Position numbers and translations under genes: made by a program. This document shows, in pieces, positions 23,001 through 35,000 of a stretch of DNA of 64,000 nucleotides (positions are counted from its first letter, which is position 1; every line of letters starts with the position of its first letter). A model generated the notes under the pieces. That model was not told the DNA's origin. It ran no database searches and saw nothing but the letters and a program-made list of their open reading frames with translations. Source of the stretch: Prorocentrum cordatum (taxonomy: Eukaryota > Sar > Dinophyceae > Prorocentrales > Prorocentraceae); assembly GCA_963575745.1 (NCBI GenBank), contig CAUYUJ010016060.1, positions 313,967 through 377,966 of the forward strand, read 5' to 3'.

Positions 23001-26000
23001 AGATCTGATATGTTCGCGCAGCAGCTACATGAATAGTTCGTCCGGTTCAAAGATGTCAGGATGAGGGTGGACGACGAAAGGAGGAAGAGCAGGGGAAGGA
23101 GGCCTCCCGGAACGGCGAACCGAATGCCTTTCAAACTGTGAGCCGGGTGAGCGTAGCAAGTCGCCCCCCCAAAAGAAGGGGGGGGTGTACGTTGGACTGC
23201 GTGGGGGGTGGTTTCGGCGCGCGTGGAAGGGGCAAGTTCAGGACCTCGGGCGCGGTGGCGCGGGGTGGGTGCACATCATAGCTGGTATGCGGTTTCGCTC
23301 GGGAACTTTTGCTCAGCGTGTCGCGCCGCCAGTTCTGGTCCACCGCGCTTCGGCGCGACACCCGAGCCACGTCGCTGTCTCCAAGCGTCGACGTTCCGAG
23401 CTTTTCCCAGCCTCCTGCCCCGCGGAGCGGAGCGGCACGCTATCCGCTCAGCCGGGCATGGCGTGCTCCCGCGACACGCGAAGCAAAAGTTCTTGACCGC
23501 CGGCATGCAGTCAGGATGCGCCTGTCGAGGGCGTGGGGCCTCGAGGGTTCCGACTACTCAACGTTTTGGGAAATGTGTTTTTGGACCCGGGGGCCCACCT
23601 TGTTTGGTTTTTTGTTCATTCGGCGCGAGGAGAGGGGACGCTAGAATCACCACAGAGCTCGGGCACAGAGAACGCCCACCCAGACAAGTCGATTGAGGCA
23701 GCATGCGCCTGTTTAGTCGACATGGGGGTCCGCACTGAACTGGTGCAGCCCCCTGCTGGTTTCGCGAATCGACGTGTGTTCCTGGAAAACTCGGTAGCTC
23801 CTCGATGCGATTCGCTGTTCCGCTCGGGTGCACTCTGAATGCGGCGGTGCCGCGCGTGAGTTCCCCTGGCAGCATTTCAAACGGGCGCTTGCTAAAGAGG
23901 TTCTTGTCAATCCTTGCAAGACCGAGCAAGCATGTTTGTTTCTCGGGTCCGCTCGGGTTCATTTGGTCGGCGCCTGAAACGCCGACAGGTCTATGAGGTG
24001 GGTCCCGCGCCAACCCGCGAAATTAGCCGGTACCCTCGCGAATGTATGTCTATGCCTCTTGTGTTTCGGGTTCGCCAGGAGAGTGAGAGCGGAAGGAGTG
24101 GGGAGAGCGAAGAGAGCACGGGAGGAGGCGTTCATCCTCCTCCTCCTCCTCCTGCCCCCCTGCTCCTGCTGCTCCTGCCTGTCATCATCTTTCCCCCCTC
24201 CCTTCTCACCATCGCCCTCGCCTTTCTCCCTTCCCCCTGCCCTTCGTCATCCCCTTCCCCCCATCTTCCTCCTCATCCTCCTCATTTCCCTTTCCTTCCT
24301 CACCCCGATCCGTCCGCGATGTCCGACGCTCGTCTCAGCGGAGCCAGGTCCTGCTCTGCTAGCGTCCCTTACCGGTCGAGCTCAGAGATCAGATCTTGTC
24401 CAAGATGGGCCAACGGCAGCCGCGGCTGGTTCTTGCTGAGGGCGAGGGGCAGCAGCCGCAGAAGCAGCAGGAGCAAGACGAGGGGCGCACCATCATCATG
24501 ATGTTTTCTTCCGTTGTGCCGACCATCAGTTCACCCGGGGGATGCGCAAAGTGGGTTCGCGATGGATTCTCTAAGTGTTCCTTCCGAGCTCAACGCCTCC
24601 GCGGCGTTGTGGAGCCACAGGAGTATTGTGTATACGCTTGTGCGCCCTGGCGTAGGGGGTTGGCAGTGGGGTGGGGCGCCCCGGGAAGCTAGAAGGGTGC
24701 CACGGAGCAGACGCACGCAGGGAAGCCCTGGCCCCCCCCCCCAGCGGGGCCTCGTCGCCGCGCGAGGGGGGGTGCCAGAAAGGGCGCGGCGGCGCTGTGC
24801 GAGCAGCTCCACTGGGGCCACCGGTGGAGCCCCCCCCCCTTGTTGGAGGGCAGAAGATCTACCCCCACAACAGCCCACAACAGGCACCGTGCAGGATTAT
24901 GGTCGGCCGTCCCTCGGTTGGCATAACTTGAAAACAGTAATGTCGTCTCCTCGTTCCTCCTCCTCCCTCCTCCTCCTCCTCCTCCTCCTGCTCTTCCTCC
25001 TCCCCCTCCTCCTCCTCCTCCTCCTCCTCCTCGAAGCTGCGCCTGGTTCGGCGAGCTGCCCTCTCAGAGAGGCCCATGAGGCCCCTGGTTTCGTATCCGA
25101 GCAGGTGGTCCTGGAGGCTTTCGGACTCCTTCTGACGTGGATAGAGTGCAGGCTCTCGGGGGGACGTCCCGTCGAGCTGGGTCGGATGTGGAATCTGACA
25201 CCGATTCCGATGAGGCGAGTTGTTTTAGTCACTGTGTTCACGCGATCCACAACAACCGCTTCATCCTCCTCCTCCTCCTCCTCCTCCTCCTCCTCCTCCT
25301 CCTCCGTTCCTCCCCCTGGCGGGAGGCTGCGTTTAGCGAAACTGTCTATCAACTTCGCTCTTCTTTGGGGACAACACTGGGATGACGAGCAGAGTGGTGA
25401 TAGACGCTGATTAGAGTGAGCCCTCGCCGTCCTTGGGGGGCTGCGAACTGCGAGATTGTGGTTTGTGCCTGAGGCACAACCAGCCTAGACATCTCGGCTC
25501 CCTGGGAGGCTACGAATCAAGAAACCGTCGCCATTTACGTGGGCTCTTGGGGTGCCCAACGGAGCGGTGTCTTACGCATTTCGAGACTCGATCCCGAGGC
25601 ACCCTGTGAGGCTGCGAGCTGCAAAACTGTCGCCACTTCCGTGGGCTCTTGGGGGCCCAGCGGAGTGGTACCTTACGCGCATCCAGACCAGACCTCTCGG
25701 GTCCCCGGAGGGTTGTGAACTGTGACGCTGGCGCCACCTTGGTCAACCCATGTGGGCCTAGCGAAGTAGTGTGTGTGTCCGCGCATCCAGACTCGACATA
25801 TCGGCTCCCTGTGGGCTAGAATTTGCGAAAACGCTGCCACGTTCATGGGCCCCTGGGGAGCCCAGCGGAGTGGTGTCCTACGCACATTCAAACTCGACCT
25901 CGCGGTTCCCTGGGGGGCAGCGAACTCTGATGTCCTCGCGTTTTTCGTGAGCTCCTTGGGGCCCAGCGGGGTGGTGTCTTACGCACGCTTAGACTTGACC

Positions 26001-29000
26001 TCCCAGCTCCCTGGGGAGTTGCGAACCGCAACACGATCGCGCCTTTCGTAAGTCCTTGGGGCCCAGCGGAGTGGTGGTTTAGGCATGTCCAGCGTAGGCC
26101 TCTCGACTTCATGTCGGCCTGCGAATTGCAAAGTTGTCATTATTTTCTCGGGCTCTCGGAGGCCCACCAGAGTGGCGTCGCCCCGAGCCGCCGGTATTCT
26201 GTGCGCCCAGCGACTTCTGGCGCTCCCCGAGCAATTACATGGCTCACCTCGCGAAGAGATTGGAAGAGGGCCAGTGGATTTCGCATTCCGAAGAGGGACC
26301 AGACGCGGATGCCTGCAATGCTGCGTGGGACGACGAGGAGGAATAAGTCCCGTGAGACTGTCGACGGACCTTCTAGATGGCATACTTGGGCCGAGGGGGC
26401 TCCGGTAAAACAGGCAAATCGCGCAGCCCGCCATGGACTTTCTGTTCGGGGCCCCATCCACGCTGATCGCCTGTGCCGCACGTTTCAGACGGTCCCAGGC
26501 CGAGGACATGTTCACAGGAACCCACACGCCGACCACGTGTCATTGGGCGGCGCAGATGAGCCCCGGAACAGAGGTGGTGCTCGACGCCGACGTGTGCGCG
26601 CATCTTGAGAACGTTTCCGGTGACCAGACCTTTCGCGATCGAGATGGTGAGCGTGGTGTTTCAACCTTTGCAAAATGCTCCTGGATTGCGCCATCCAGGC
26701 CAGGCGCGCCAAGTGCAATCTGAAGGGGGCGGACTACCAGAAGCCCTCCTGCATGGTTGGTAGATTTCCAATCGTGATTAGGGATGGCAGAAGCCGGCAG
26801 CAAAATATAATGTTGCCCGTTGGGCACCAGGAGCACCAGTATTTCCCCGTGTTTGGAGCTGCCACCAGCTGCTTCAAGGACTTGCGCCTCGCAGAGCAGG
26901 TGGGCGAACCGAAGATGGGCAAGGTGCCGGTCATCGCCACCGATGCGCGGAGATGCATCCAGTTGAAGACGGACGACCCGAGGTTGGCAGAAGAACGGTT
27001 CCAGACGGGACGCATGTTTGCGTGGTGTTGGGACACAGTGGTTCGTTGGACCATGACGCGTGCAAAGCAAAACGCCCAGACCCCGTGGCGGTTCATTTGC
27101 CCCGAGCAGGTCGCCGACGCGCGTTCGCCATAGCTGCCTGTGGACCTGGTCGCGAAGCTGCGGAATCAGGTGAACGCGGGTCTCGGTGGCGGCGCGCACG
27201 GGATGTTGCCATTGCGTTCGGGCTTGCGAATTGATGCGCTGGAGCATTTCGATCTCAAACGGAAGTTAGTCAAGGACGCCTAGGGCAATATCGTTCACGT
27301 GGGCATCAAAATTCAAGTTGGGGCAAAGGACCGCCCGGCTTTCCTGCTCTGCTTGCCGCTGCGTTCCCGCGTGGTCAATTGCAGGGCCGCCCCGTTCCGC
27401 GGTTGGCTAGCAGCGCGCGCAGAGTGGGCGGGGGACATCTCGGACACGGAGCAACTCGTCTTCACGGGGCCGCATGCATCGAGCCCCCTTGACTGCTGCG
27501 AGCGCAGAGTGGCGCGCACAGGCCTGCAGATCTCCCGCGCAAAGGTGCTCGCGCCGACGGCCTGCCAGGGCCAGGAAATGCGCGAGGGTTGGACCATCCG
27601 CGACGTGCATATTGACGTTGACGTCTGGGCGGGTTCTGGCTCCACCAGCGCGCCATGCTCTCGTGGGCGACGGCGTCGGGCAACCTCCTGATGATCTGCG
27701 ACCCAGGCCTCGGCTGTCTGTTCCCGGGGCCACCGACGGACCTGGCCGCCCGAGTTCGGACCTCCGGCGCCCGCGCGGAAGGGAAACCTGCCAGTGGTTC
27801 CGGGCGTGTTTCTGTGAATGTTCATTGATACTTGTCAGGGGCGGAAAAGAGGGGGGTAATGATTAGGGGGGGTGGATATAATGGCGGGGGTCATGATATA
27901 TCCCCAGATTTCATGGCGCCTCTTCTTATTTCATTACGTCCCTGGCCCCCCCGCTGGGCCGCGCACGTGCCGCCGGTCATGATTTGCACCCCCCCCCTCT
28001 TGGACATCCCCCTCCTTGGCCGCTCCCGAAGTTGAAGCTGTGCGGGCGGCAGCGCCTGCATCTGTCACTGGCCAGTCGCATTCGTAAGAGGCCCCATACC
28101 GCACGGCGCGGTCCCGCCACGCTGCGCGTGGCGCTGTTCGATCGCAGATCATCGGGCGCTCGGGCGCCGCGCAGTTCTTTGCCGCTCCCGCATCCCCTCG
28201 TCACTTGCCTCTTGCCCTCCATGCGATCGGACATGTCGAGCACTCAGCGCGCCGCGCGGTTCAGTTACAGAGCCTGGACACTTGGGCCACTCAGCACACT
28301 GCGCTGTTTCGATCCCGCCGCGAAGGACGCAGTTCTATAACTGGAGTGCAGCGCGCTCCGCCTTTACTCCCACTGGTATTGTCCCTTGTTCCCTCCTCTC
28401 AATGCTTTGCCCCCGTCGCGTTTGATATTTTGTGTGCTTGTGGTCGCCGTCCTGCCTATGATGTAAGTCGCGGGAGTGATGCCGCGAATCGAGCAAACGT
28501 GGGTGTGGTTCGACGTTGTTCAGCGAGGTTGCCAAAGGAACCGAGGACACATTGAAGTTTTTTGGTGGACCGGTCCTTGGTATAATTCGTCGCCTCATGG
28601 TTTGCAAGGGTTGGGTGTGTCCTCGGGTGATTGGTTTTTCCCCGCCCAGGGGGTGAGCCGAGTTTTTTGCGATGCGCGGTCGGGCCGCACAACGTTGGAA
28701 ACCGCAACCTGTCCCGGTGCGTGCCCGCAGGAGGAGGGCAGGTATTTGTTTCCTTTTCGTCGGCACCCACACTCTTTAGTGCGTCTTCCTAGAATTCGGC
28801 ATTGCTGTAACGGCTTCGGCGCGTGGGCGTGCTGAGCTGCCCGAAGTGGCTCGCGGGGGCGAGCCGACTATGGTCAGCCAGAGCTTGGTGTTTACCATGG
28901 CCGTGCCGTGCTGTGTGTTTATGCGGGCAGCTTGGTCTCCTTTTTTGGCCTGTCCCACAGTCGGCCAGAGAGGGCCGTCCTTCCAACGGCAACCGCTGGT

Positions 29001-32000
29001 AAGGCGTAATCTGCGCATCCAGGAGTGCGAGCAGGTGTCATGCCTGGTCTTGTCAAGGAGTTGGTTCGCATCGGTTCTTGTCTTGTCTTGTCGTGTCTTG
29101 TGTTGTCGTCCTCCCCCTCCTCGTCCTGGTCCTCCTCCTCCTCCGTCCCCCTCGCCCGTCTGGTTCCAGCCTTTCTCGGCCTGCCGGCGGCACTCTCCCA
29201 CAGGCTTCCGATCTTGCGAGGCACGCGCTGTCTGGGGGACGGGGGTGCGATTGAGGACGAGATGGGGCAAAGGATTGAAAATGGAGAGGAGCCAGAGGAT
29301 GACACACGGAAAATGAAAAGGTCGAGGAGGAACGGCACGAGGAGGAGGAGGAGGAGGAGGAGGACGACGAGGAGGGGAAAAGGGGCAACGAGGAGGAGGG
29401 GCAGAGGTGAAGGGAGGACGAGCTTGAGGAGGAGAGGGCGGAAGGAGGAGGAGGGGGAGGAGGGAGAGGGAGGACGGAGGAGGAGGAGGAAGAGATGGGA
29501 GGCAGAGGAGACAGGCGCCAGGAGAATTCGTTAAGTGCTGGGAACTCCGCCGTTGCCACGTGACTGCACGACGGGAGGTTGAGGAGGAGATGCCGGAGGA
29601 GGGTAACAGCAGGGCGTTGACTGTCCCGCGAGGGCTTCGAGCGAGATGCCCGCCTTCAGCACCGTGTTGCAGCCCGTGCCAGCCTGCTGCGTCCTCCTCG
29701 CCCTCCTCTTTGGCCATCCTCCCCTACCATCCTGCTCGGCCCGGGCAAAAAGAAGTCCCACAGCCCCTCCGAGAAGTCCGACGCGGAGGTCGAGGACGAG
29801 GACGATGACGACGACGAGGAGGAACTCATGAGGCGGGCGGCTTGTTTCCTCGTTGTTTGTCTTACTCTCTCTCTCTCGCCTCCAGCGCCACACTGACCCA
29901 ACCTGCGGGGATGTTGGGTATTCGCGGCCACGGATGGCGCCTGCTCTCACCAAGCGCATTGATTTGCATGCCTGGGCGGCGTAAAGCGTCTACTGCGGGG
30001 CTGGGCACCGACTCAAGTACGTGGCCCACATTAACGGGCTGTCTAACAGCGCCCAAATTGGCCGAGACGTTGGCCCTGGCTCATCCCATCTACAAGGCGG
30101 ACAATCCCGTCCACTCCTGTTTCGACAACCAAGCTCTGGCTGATGGGTTCCAAGTCCTTCTTGACGGTTGGCGGCCTCCCCCCCCCAATGAGGTTCAAGG
30201 GATGTTGCGGGCACGCATCCTCCCGGCCATGTCCCAGAAATTGCCCCAAGATTGCCCAGGAGCAAATCATGGCCGAATAAGGGCCCCGAGATGGACTTGA
30301 AAATGGCAAAGGAACGCCCCGAGGGGGCCCAGCTGAGCTCTCAGGCGGCTTGCGCGAGCATCCCTGGATGGGCCCGAGCGCCGTCCGAATCGCATCCGTT
30401 GCAGGCTCGGGTCTGACCCGATGTGGCTTCCGCTTCGGGGCCCAAGGGGATCCCAGGATCGCCAATCCCCTGATCCCGGAGTTCGTCATCAACGGCGTAG
30501 AACTTCCTATTCTGAGGCATACAAGAGGCGAGCTCAACAAGTTGTTTTCAAGCCCCCAGGCGACCCCCAGCCAGGCGAACAAATTTTGAACGTACATGAG
30601 TTGTGTTGTGTTTTTATTCAAGTAGCCGAGTTATCGGACAAGTTGGGCCGAAGAGGCGTCTTCTGGGTCGCAAGGGGCTGCTATTTGATGCCAAGGGGCC
30701 CAGGAGGGCCAACCAACATGGAGTGAAGATCCGTTCCAGAAGGGGTTGGGGGAGTAATCTGGAATTCGGGTTCGTCTTTGCTGTTGTTCTTGCCATTCCG
30801 CCGGCTTATTAAGCATGAGAGTTGTGACGAAGTCTTGGACGCTTCAGGAGGGGAAGAGAAGATGAGGCGGACGAGGAGGAGGAATAGGAGGGGGAGGAGG
30901 CGTCACCAAGCCGTGCCTCCCTGGCTGCACAGGGCTCCAGGGCAAGGAAGCACCGCGATCCAGATCAGAGTCCCCCCCCCCCTCCCCTCCCCAAAACACA
31001 CACACACAACACACACGACACACAAACACACAACACACACAAACACACACAACACACAACACACACAGACACGACACACACAACACACAAAACACACAAA
31101 ACACACAAACACACACAAACACAAACACACACACACGCATACACATTTCACGCAAACGCCTTTCGCCTTCCGAGGGCTAGTTATTTCCTATGATGATGTT
31201 CGGTGGTCGGGGCAGCTTTCGCAATCCCTTGGGCGTTGATTGGGGTCTCTCGTATTTCTCTTGGAGCCTTCTGGGGTGCTCCTGCGCTGTCGGTGGGCCG
31301 TCATGGCGCCAACTGTGACCATCGTAGGATTCCTGAGCGGATGTGGGCCCTCCATGAGGCCCTCTGGAGCAATCTTGGGCCGTCCTGAGGGCATCGCGCT
31401 ACCTTCTGAACCAACTTCGCAGCAAGACCAGAAAGCTTGGAGGGCCAAAGTCGCTGCATGACAAATGGTGTCTCCAATCGTTTTGGCAGTTGGGGGTCTC
31501 TCTTGTGCCGTCTTGGGGTCTCTTGCGCACTTCTGGGTGTAACCCGGAACTTTAGGTTTGTCTTGGAGGCGTTTGGGGTTGTCAAGCCGGCGTCCAGTGG
31601 CCCTCCTAAATGATCTCAGCAGCGTGTGGGCGTTTTGGGTTGTTATGGGTCCATCTTACCAAGCTCGTGGCTGCTGAGCACACACTGGCTCCTCTGACAT
31701 CTCTTGGGCCGTTTTCGAGGCCACCACAGCGAAATTCTTGACGCTTCGCGTATCCCCACCAGCCCATCCTACACCAGGCACTCGAACGAAGAGCGCCGAT
31801 GATCGGCAGCTGTTCTTCTCCCCCTCTTCCTCCTTCTCCTCCGCCTTCTTCCTCCTCCTCCTCTCCTCCTCCCTCTCCTCCTCCTCCTCCTCCTCCTCCT
31901 CCTCCTCCTCCTCCTCTTCCTCCGCCTCTTCCTCCTCCCTGGTGGCGTCTTGGAGGTATCTTCGAACGGTTTGGTGGGCTGTGAGAAGCATTTGATCGTT

Positions 32001-35000
32001 TCGGTTGCTCTTACATTTGTTTTCGCAGTATTCTGGGCTTCGCGTCCCGCGCGAGCGCTCGATTGAATTTATTTTGAAGCCGTTTTTGGGCGTCTGGGGT
32101 CCTTTTAGACGCCATCGGGGCGCTCTGGGGGGGCATCTTGGAGCAAATCTATCAAAGAAGAGCAGAGCTTTAATTAGCGTTGCCCCTCCAGACTGTCTAA
32201 AATCGCTTCCTGTACCCCTCTTGGATCGCTCTTGGAGCGCTCTTGGACGCTGTTGAGGCAGTCTTGAGGCTCTCTTGGGCCCCTGTTGGGGCCCAGTTGG
32301 GACATCTTGACGCCATCTTGAGGCCTCGGATGGGCTTCGGAAGCGAAAAAGTGAGAACACCAAAAACATTGATTTTTTCTCAGGGTTTTGAAGCATTTCG
32401 GCCTTTTGAGGGCACTCTAATGATGCTCTTGTGGGCAATTGGAACCATCTTGGAGCGGTCTTGGAACGTGTTGGAGCGTCTTCTGAACCATCTTCAGGCA
32501 TCTTGCGCTATCTTGAGCCATCTTGGAGGCGATCTTGGGCTCATTGAGGCCCTCTTGGAGCCGTCCTGGGCCATCTTGGACGCTCTGACCGCTCCCCGCC
32601 CCTCCTGTCCAGGTCAGTGGGGAGGGGGTAGGGGGAGGGGTAAACCCCTCCCCGAAGGGGAAGAGGGAGGGGTTGAAGGGGAAACGCCCTAAACCACCGA
32701 CGCCCAGAGGGCTGGTGGGATTCTTACCCCGCTCCTTGGGGACTGCTCCATGGAGAAGCAGACATCGCTCATGCCGATGGTCCGCAGGGATCGACGAATT
32801 GTCCCCCTTCTCAGGCAGATCGGACCCACACCAACGTTGTGGCAGGAGGCTGCAACATTGTATTGCTCTGGGGCGACGGCACAGCCGTGGCTCATGGAGA
32901 TCATCACTATGGACAGTGCGAACTCTTGGCTCTAGACGGAGGTAGGTCTTATTCAGCAATTTTGCGGCCAGCTTTAATCCTGCAGGCAGTGTTCGATAGC
33001 ACTACGGCGTCTCTGAGTTTCGTTTCCTTGGGCGGAAATGAGATTTGTCGGAATAAGCCCACTGACCAGCTCGGCATGACACATGCCCAATTAGTTGCTC
33101 GTGTTGAAAACGCGCTAGGTTCGGCATGCTCTAAAGTTGATGCGCTCTTGTCGGGCAACAAGCTACTTGGACATGTCCCGCCAGAGGCAACCGTTGCACA
33201 TGTGTTTGGGCATGTGCCGCCCTGATTGAGCGGAGCTGCACATGCCACTGGTAGGCTGGCTTTGGCGCGTTGAACTACACGGCAGCTGGTCAGGACCGTT
33301 GCACACCCGAGCCACGGGGATCAATGCAGCTACTCGACTGGAAGAGGGCTGAGGCGAGCATGGGCGCGTGAGAGGGATGTTTGAGGCCTTTGCGTCAGTG
33401 CTGCTCCTGTGAATGTCGCTGTCTCAGCGAGACACCCGCGCGTGTGCCACTTCGTCGAGGCGTGCCCACACCAATAAGAGAGAGGGATAGGAACAACAAC
33501 GAGTCGTTCTTTCCAACCTCGGGGTTCTCCAGACTGGCCCTACACAGGGAGGATAATGAGGAGGGGGAGGACGGGAGGATGGATCTCATCTTCCGTGGCG
33601 AGGCTTTCCAGTTCCAGCGACGGGTCAGCAACTCAGCAGGAGGTAGGACGGGGAGAGGGGGAAGCGAGAGGCGAGAGGCGAGAGCGGAACGACGGAGAAA
33701 CGATGGGAAGGGAGAGAGGTGGGAGGGGGAAGAAAATGCAAGGAATGGCCAATGCCACGCTTTGGGAGGCTCGCTGAAACCATCGCCTTGGACGAAGCCA
33801 TACAGCCTCTGGAACAAATGCTAGATTTTTGAGCGCGGCCTTCGTAATAGCGACCTAGGCTCTGTGAAAACAACAGAAATAGTAGTAGTAGCAGGAGGCG
33901 TGGGAGGAAACGAGTCTGACGACAACGACGACGACGAGGCGGATGAGGCGGAGCAGGGACAAGAGGGCGATGATTGTGAGGGAGCAGTGCGGGGGAAGAG
34001 TTGGTACCGAAGGCATCCGAGCTTGACAGCTTGATGTTGCGTTTCTGGGGGCCTCTTCGAAGGTTACCCAGCTTAGTGTGGGTTCATGGAGAGGTCCTCA
34101 AAACACCGGATGCTGTGAGGGCCTTACTTGCTTTCAGAAGGGGGACGCAGCTGACCAAGCGTTGATTCGGTCGGGCGGGCTGCGGCGCAACCTGTGGCAC
34201 ACTCCTGGCAAGGCGGACACATGCGTGCTCCGGGCGGGCGGACTACGGCGCAACGTGCCGCGCGATTTGACTGGACAGAGCGGGCCGAGACGTGATGTTG
34301 TCGGGAGGTCTTCGGCACAGCTTGTGGCGCGAGGTGTGGCGCCTCGCGTCACGCCGTCAGCCGTGCCGCGGGCCGCGAGCGCCGTGTGCCGTGCCATGTG
34401 CCCCTCCGTGTCGCGGGTCCAGTTCGCGATGCCGTCCCCGCGTGCCACGCCGTGGACGTGCCGTGGGTCCGGAGGTGCGCTCCATGCAGAGAGGTCCTCG
34501 CCTTTGGGGCACCCTCGCTTTCGGCGGGAGGCCGGCGGAAGTAAGACAGCGGCGGGAGTGTGCCCAGAAGCTCGGCGGAACGCGTCGGGAGTGGACACGA
34601 GAGTTCAGCCTGTTTGGGTATTCGGTTTCGGGAGTCGGCCAACTCAGTAATTCGTCCGGGCGGCGCCATGTTGTGCCGTGGAGGGCCGCATGCAGTGCGG
34701 CGCCATGCCGTGCGCTGGCTGTGTTATGACGTGTCTTGTTTTTGCTCATGCTGTTCAGGACCTGTCCGTGGCGCGTTCGGGCGTTGTTTGGTGCCATGTC
34801 GTTTGCCCAGCATTGCCATCATGATTTGAACTTGTGCATTAGGGTCCATACCCACTATGTGCAGGCATTGATTCAATTGTTTAGCATGAGGCGTGCGGAC
34901 GCTCTGATTCAAAATGATGGAGCCGCAGGGAGTTGGCCAAGATCAAGAAGGAGAGAGAGGCTGAGGAGGCGAAGGCCAAAGCAGAGAAGGAAAAGCAGGA

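Larger units (their letters stand above)
15500..25151 (+). other. CWC15 intron 3 (9.7 kb, GC-AG)
   Basis: It contains a GGA tract at 15617-15650, a 1.2-kb GAT satellite, TIR family 3 copies, helical-pitch blocks and a 5/10-bp repeat. If the optional exon at 25152 is not used, this intron runs to 29752. Stretches 18365-20230 and 21040-21580 show no gene I can support. Confidence 0.7.
29833..34928 (+). other. CWC15 intron 5 (5.1 kb, GC-AG)
   Basis: Numbered fifth if exon 3b is used. It contains a GGA tract, a CA repeat, helical-pitch blocks, a CCT tract and the RCC1-like fragment. 29850-30840 and 33240-34900 hold no gene I can support; a frame at 34078-34650 is unrecognised. Confidence 0.8.
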
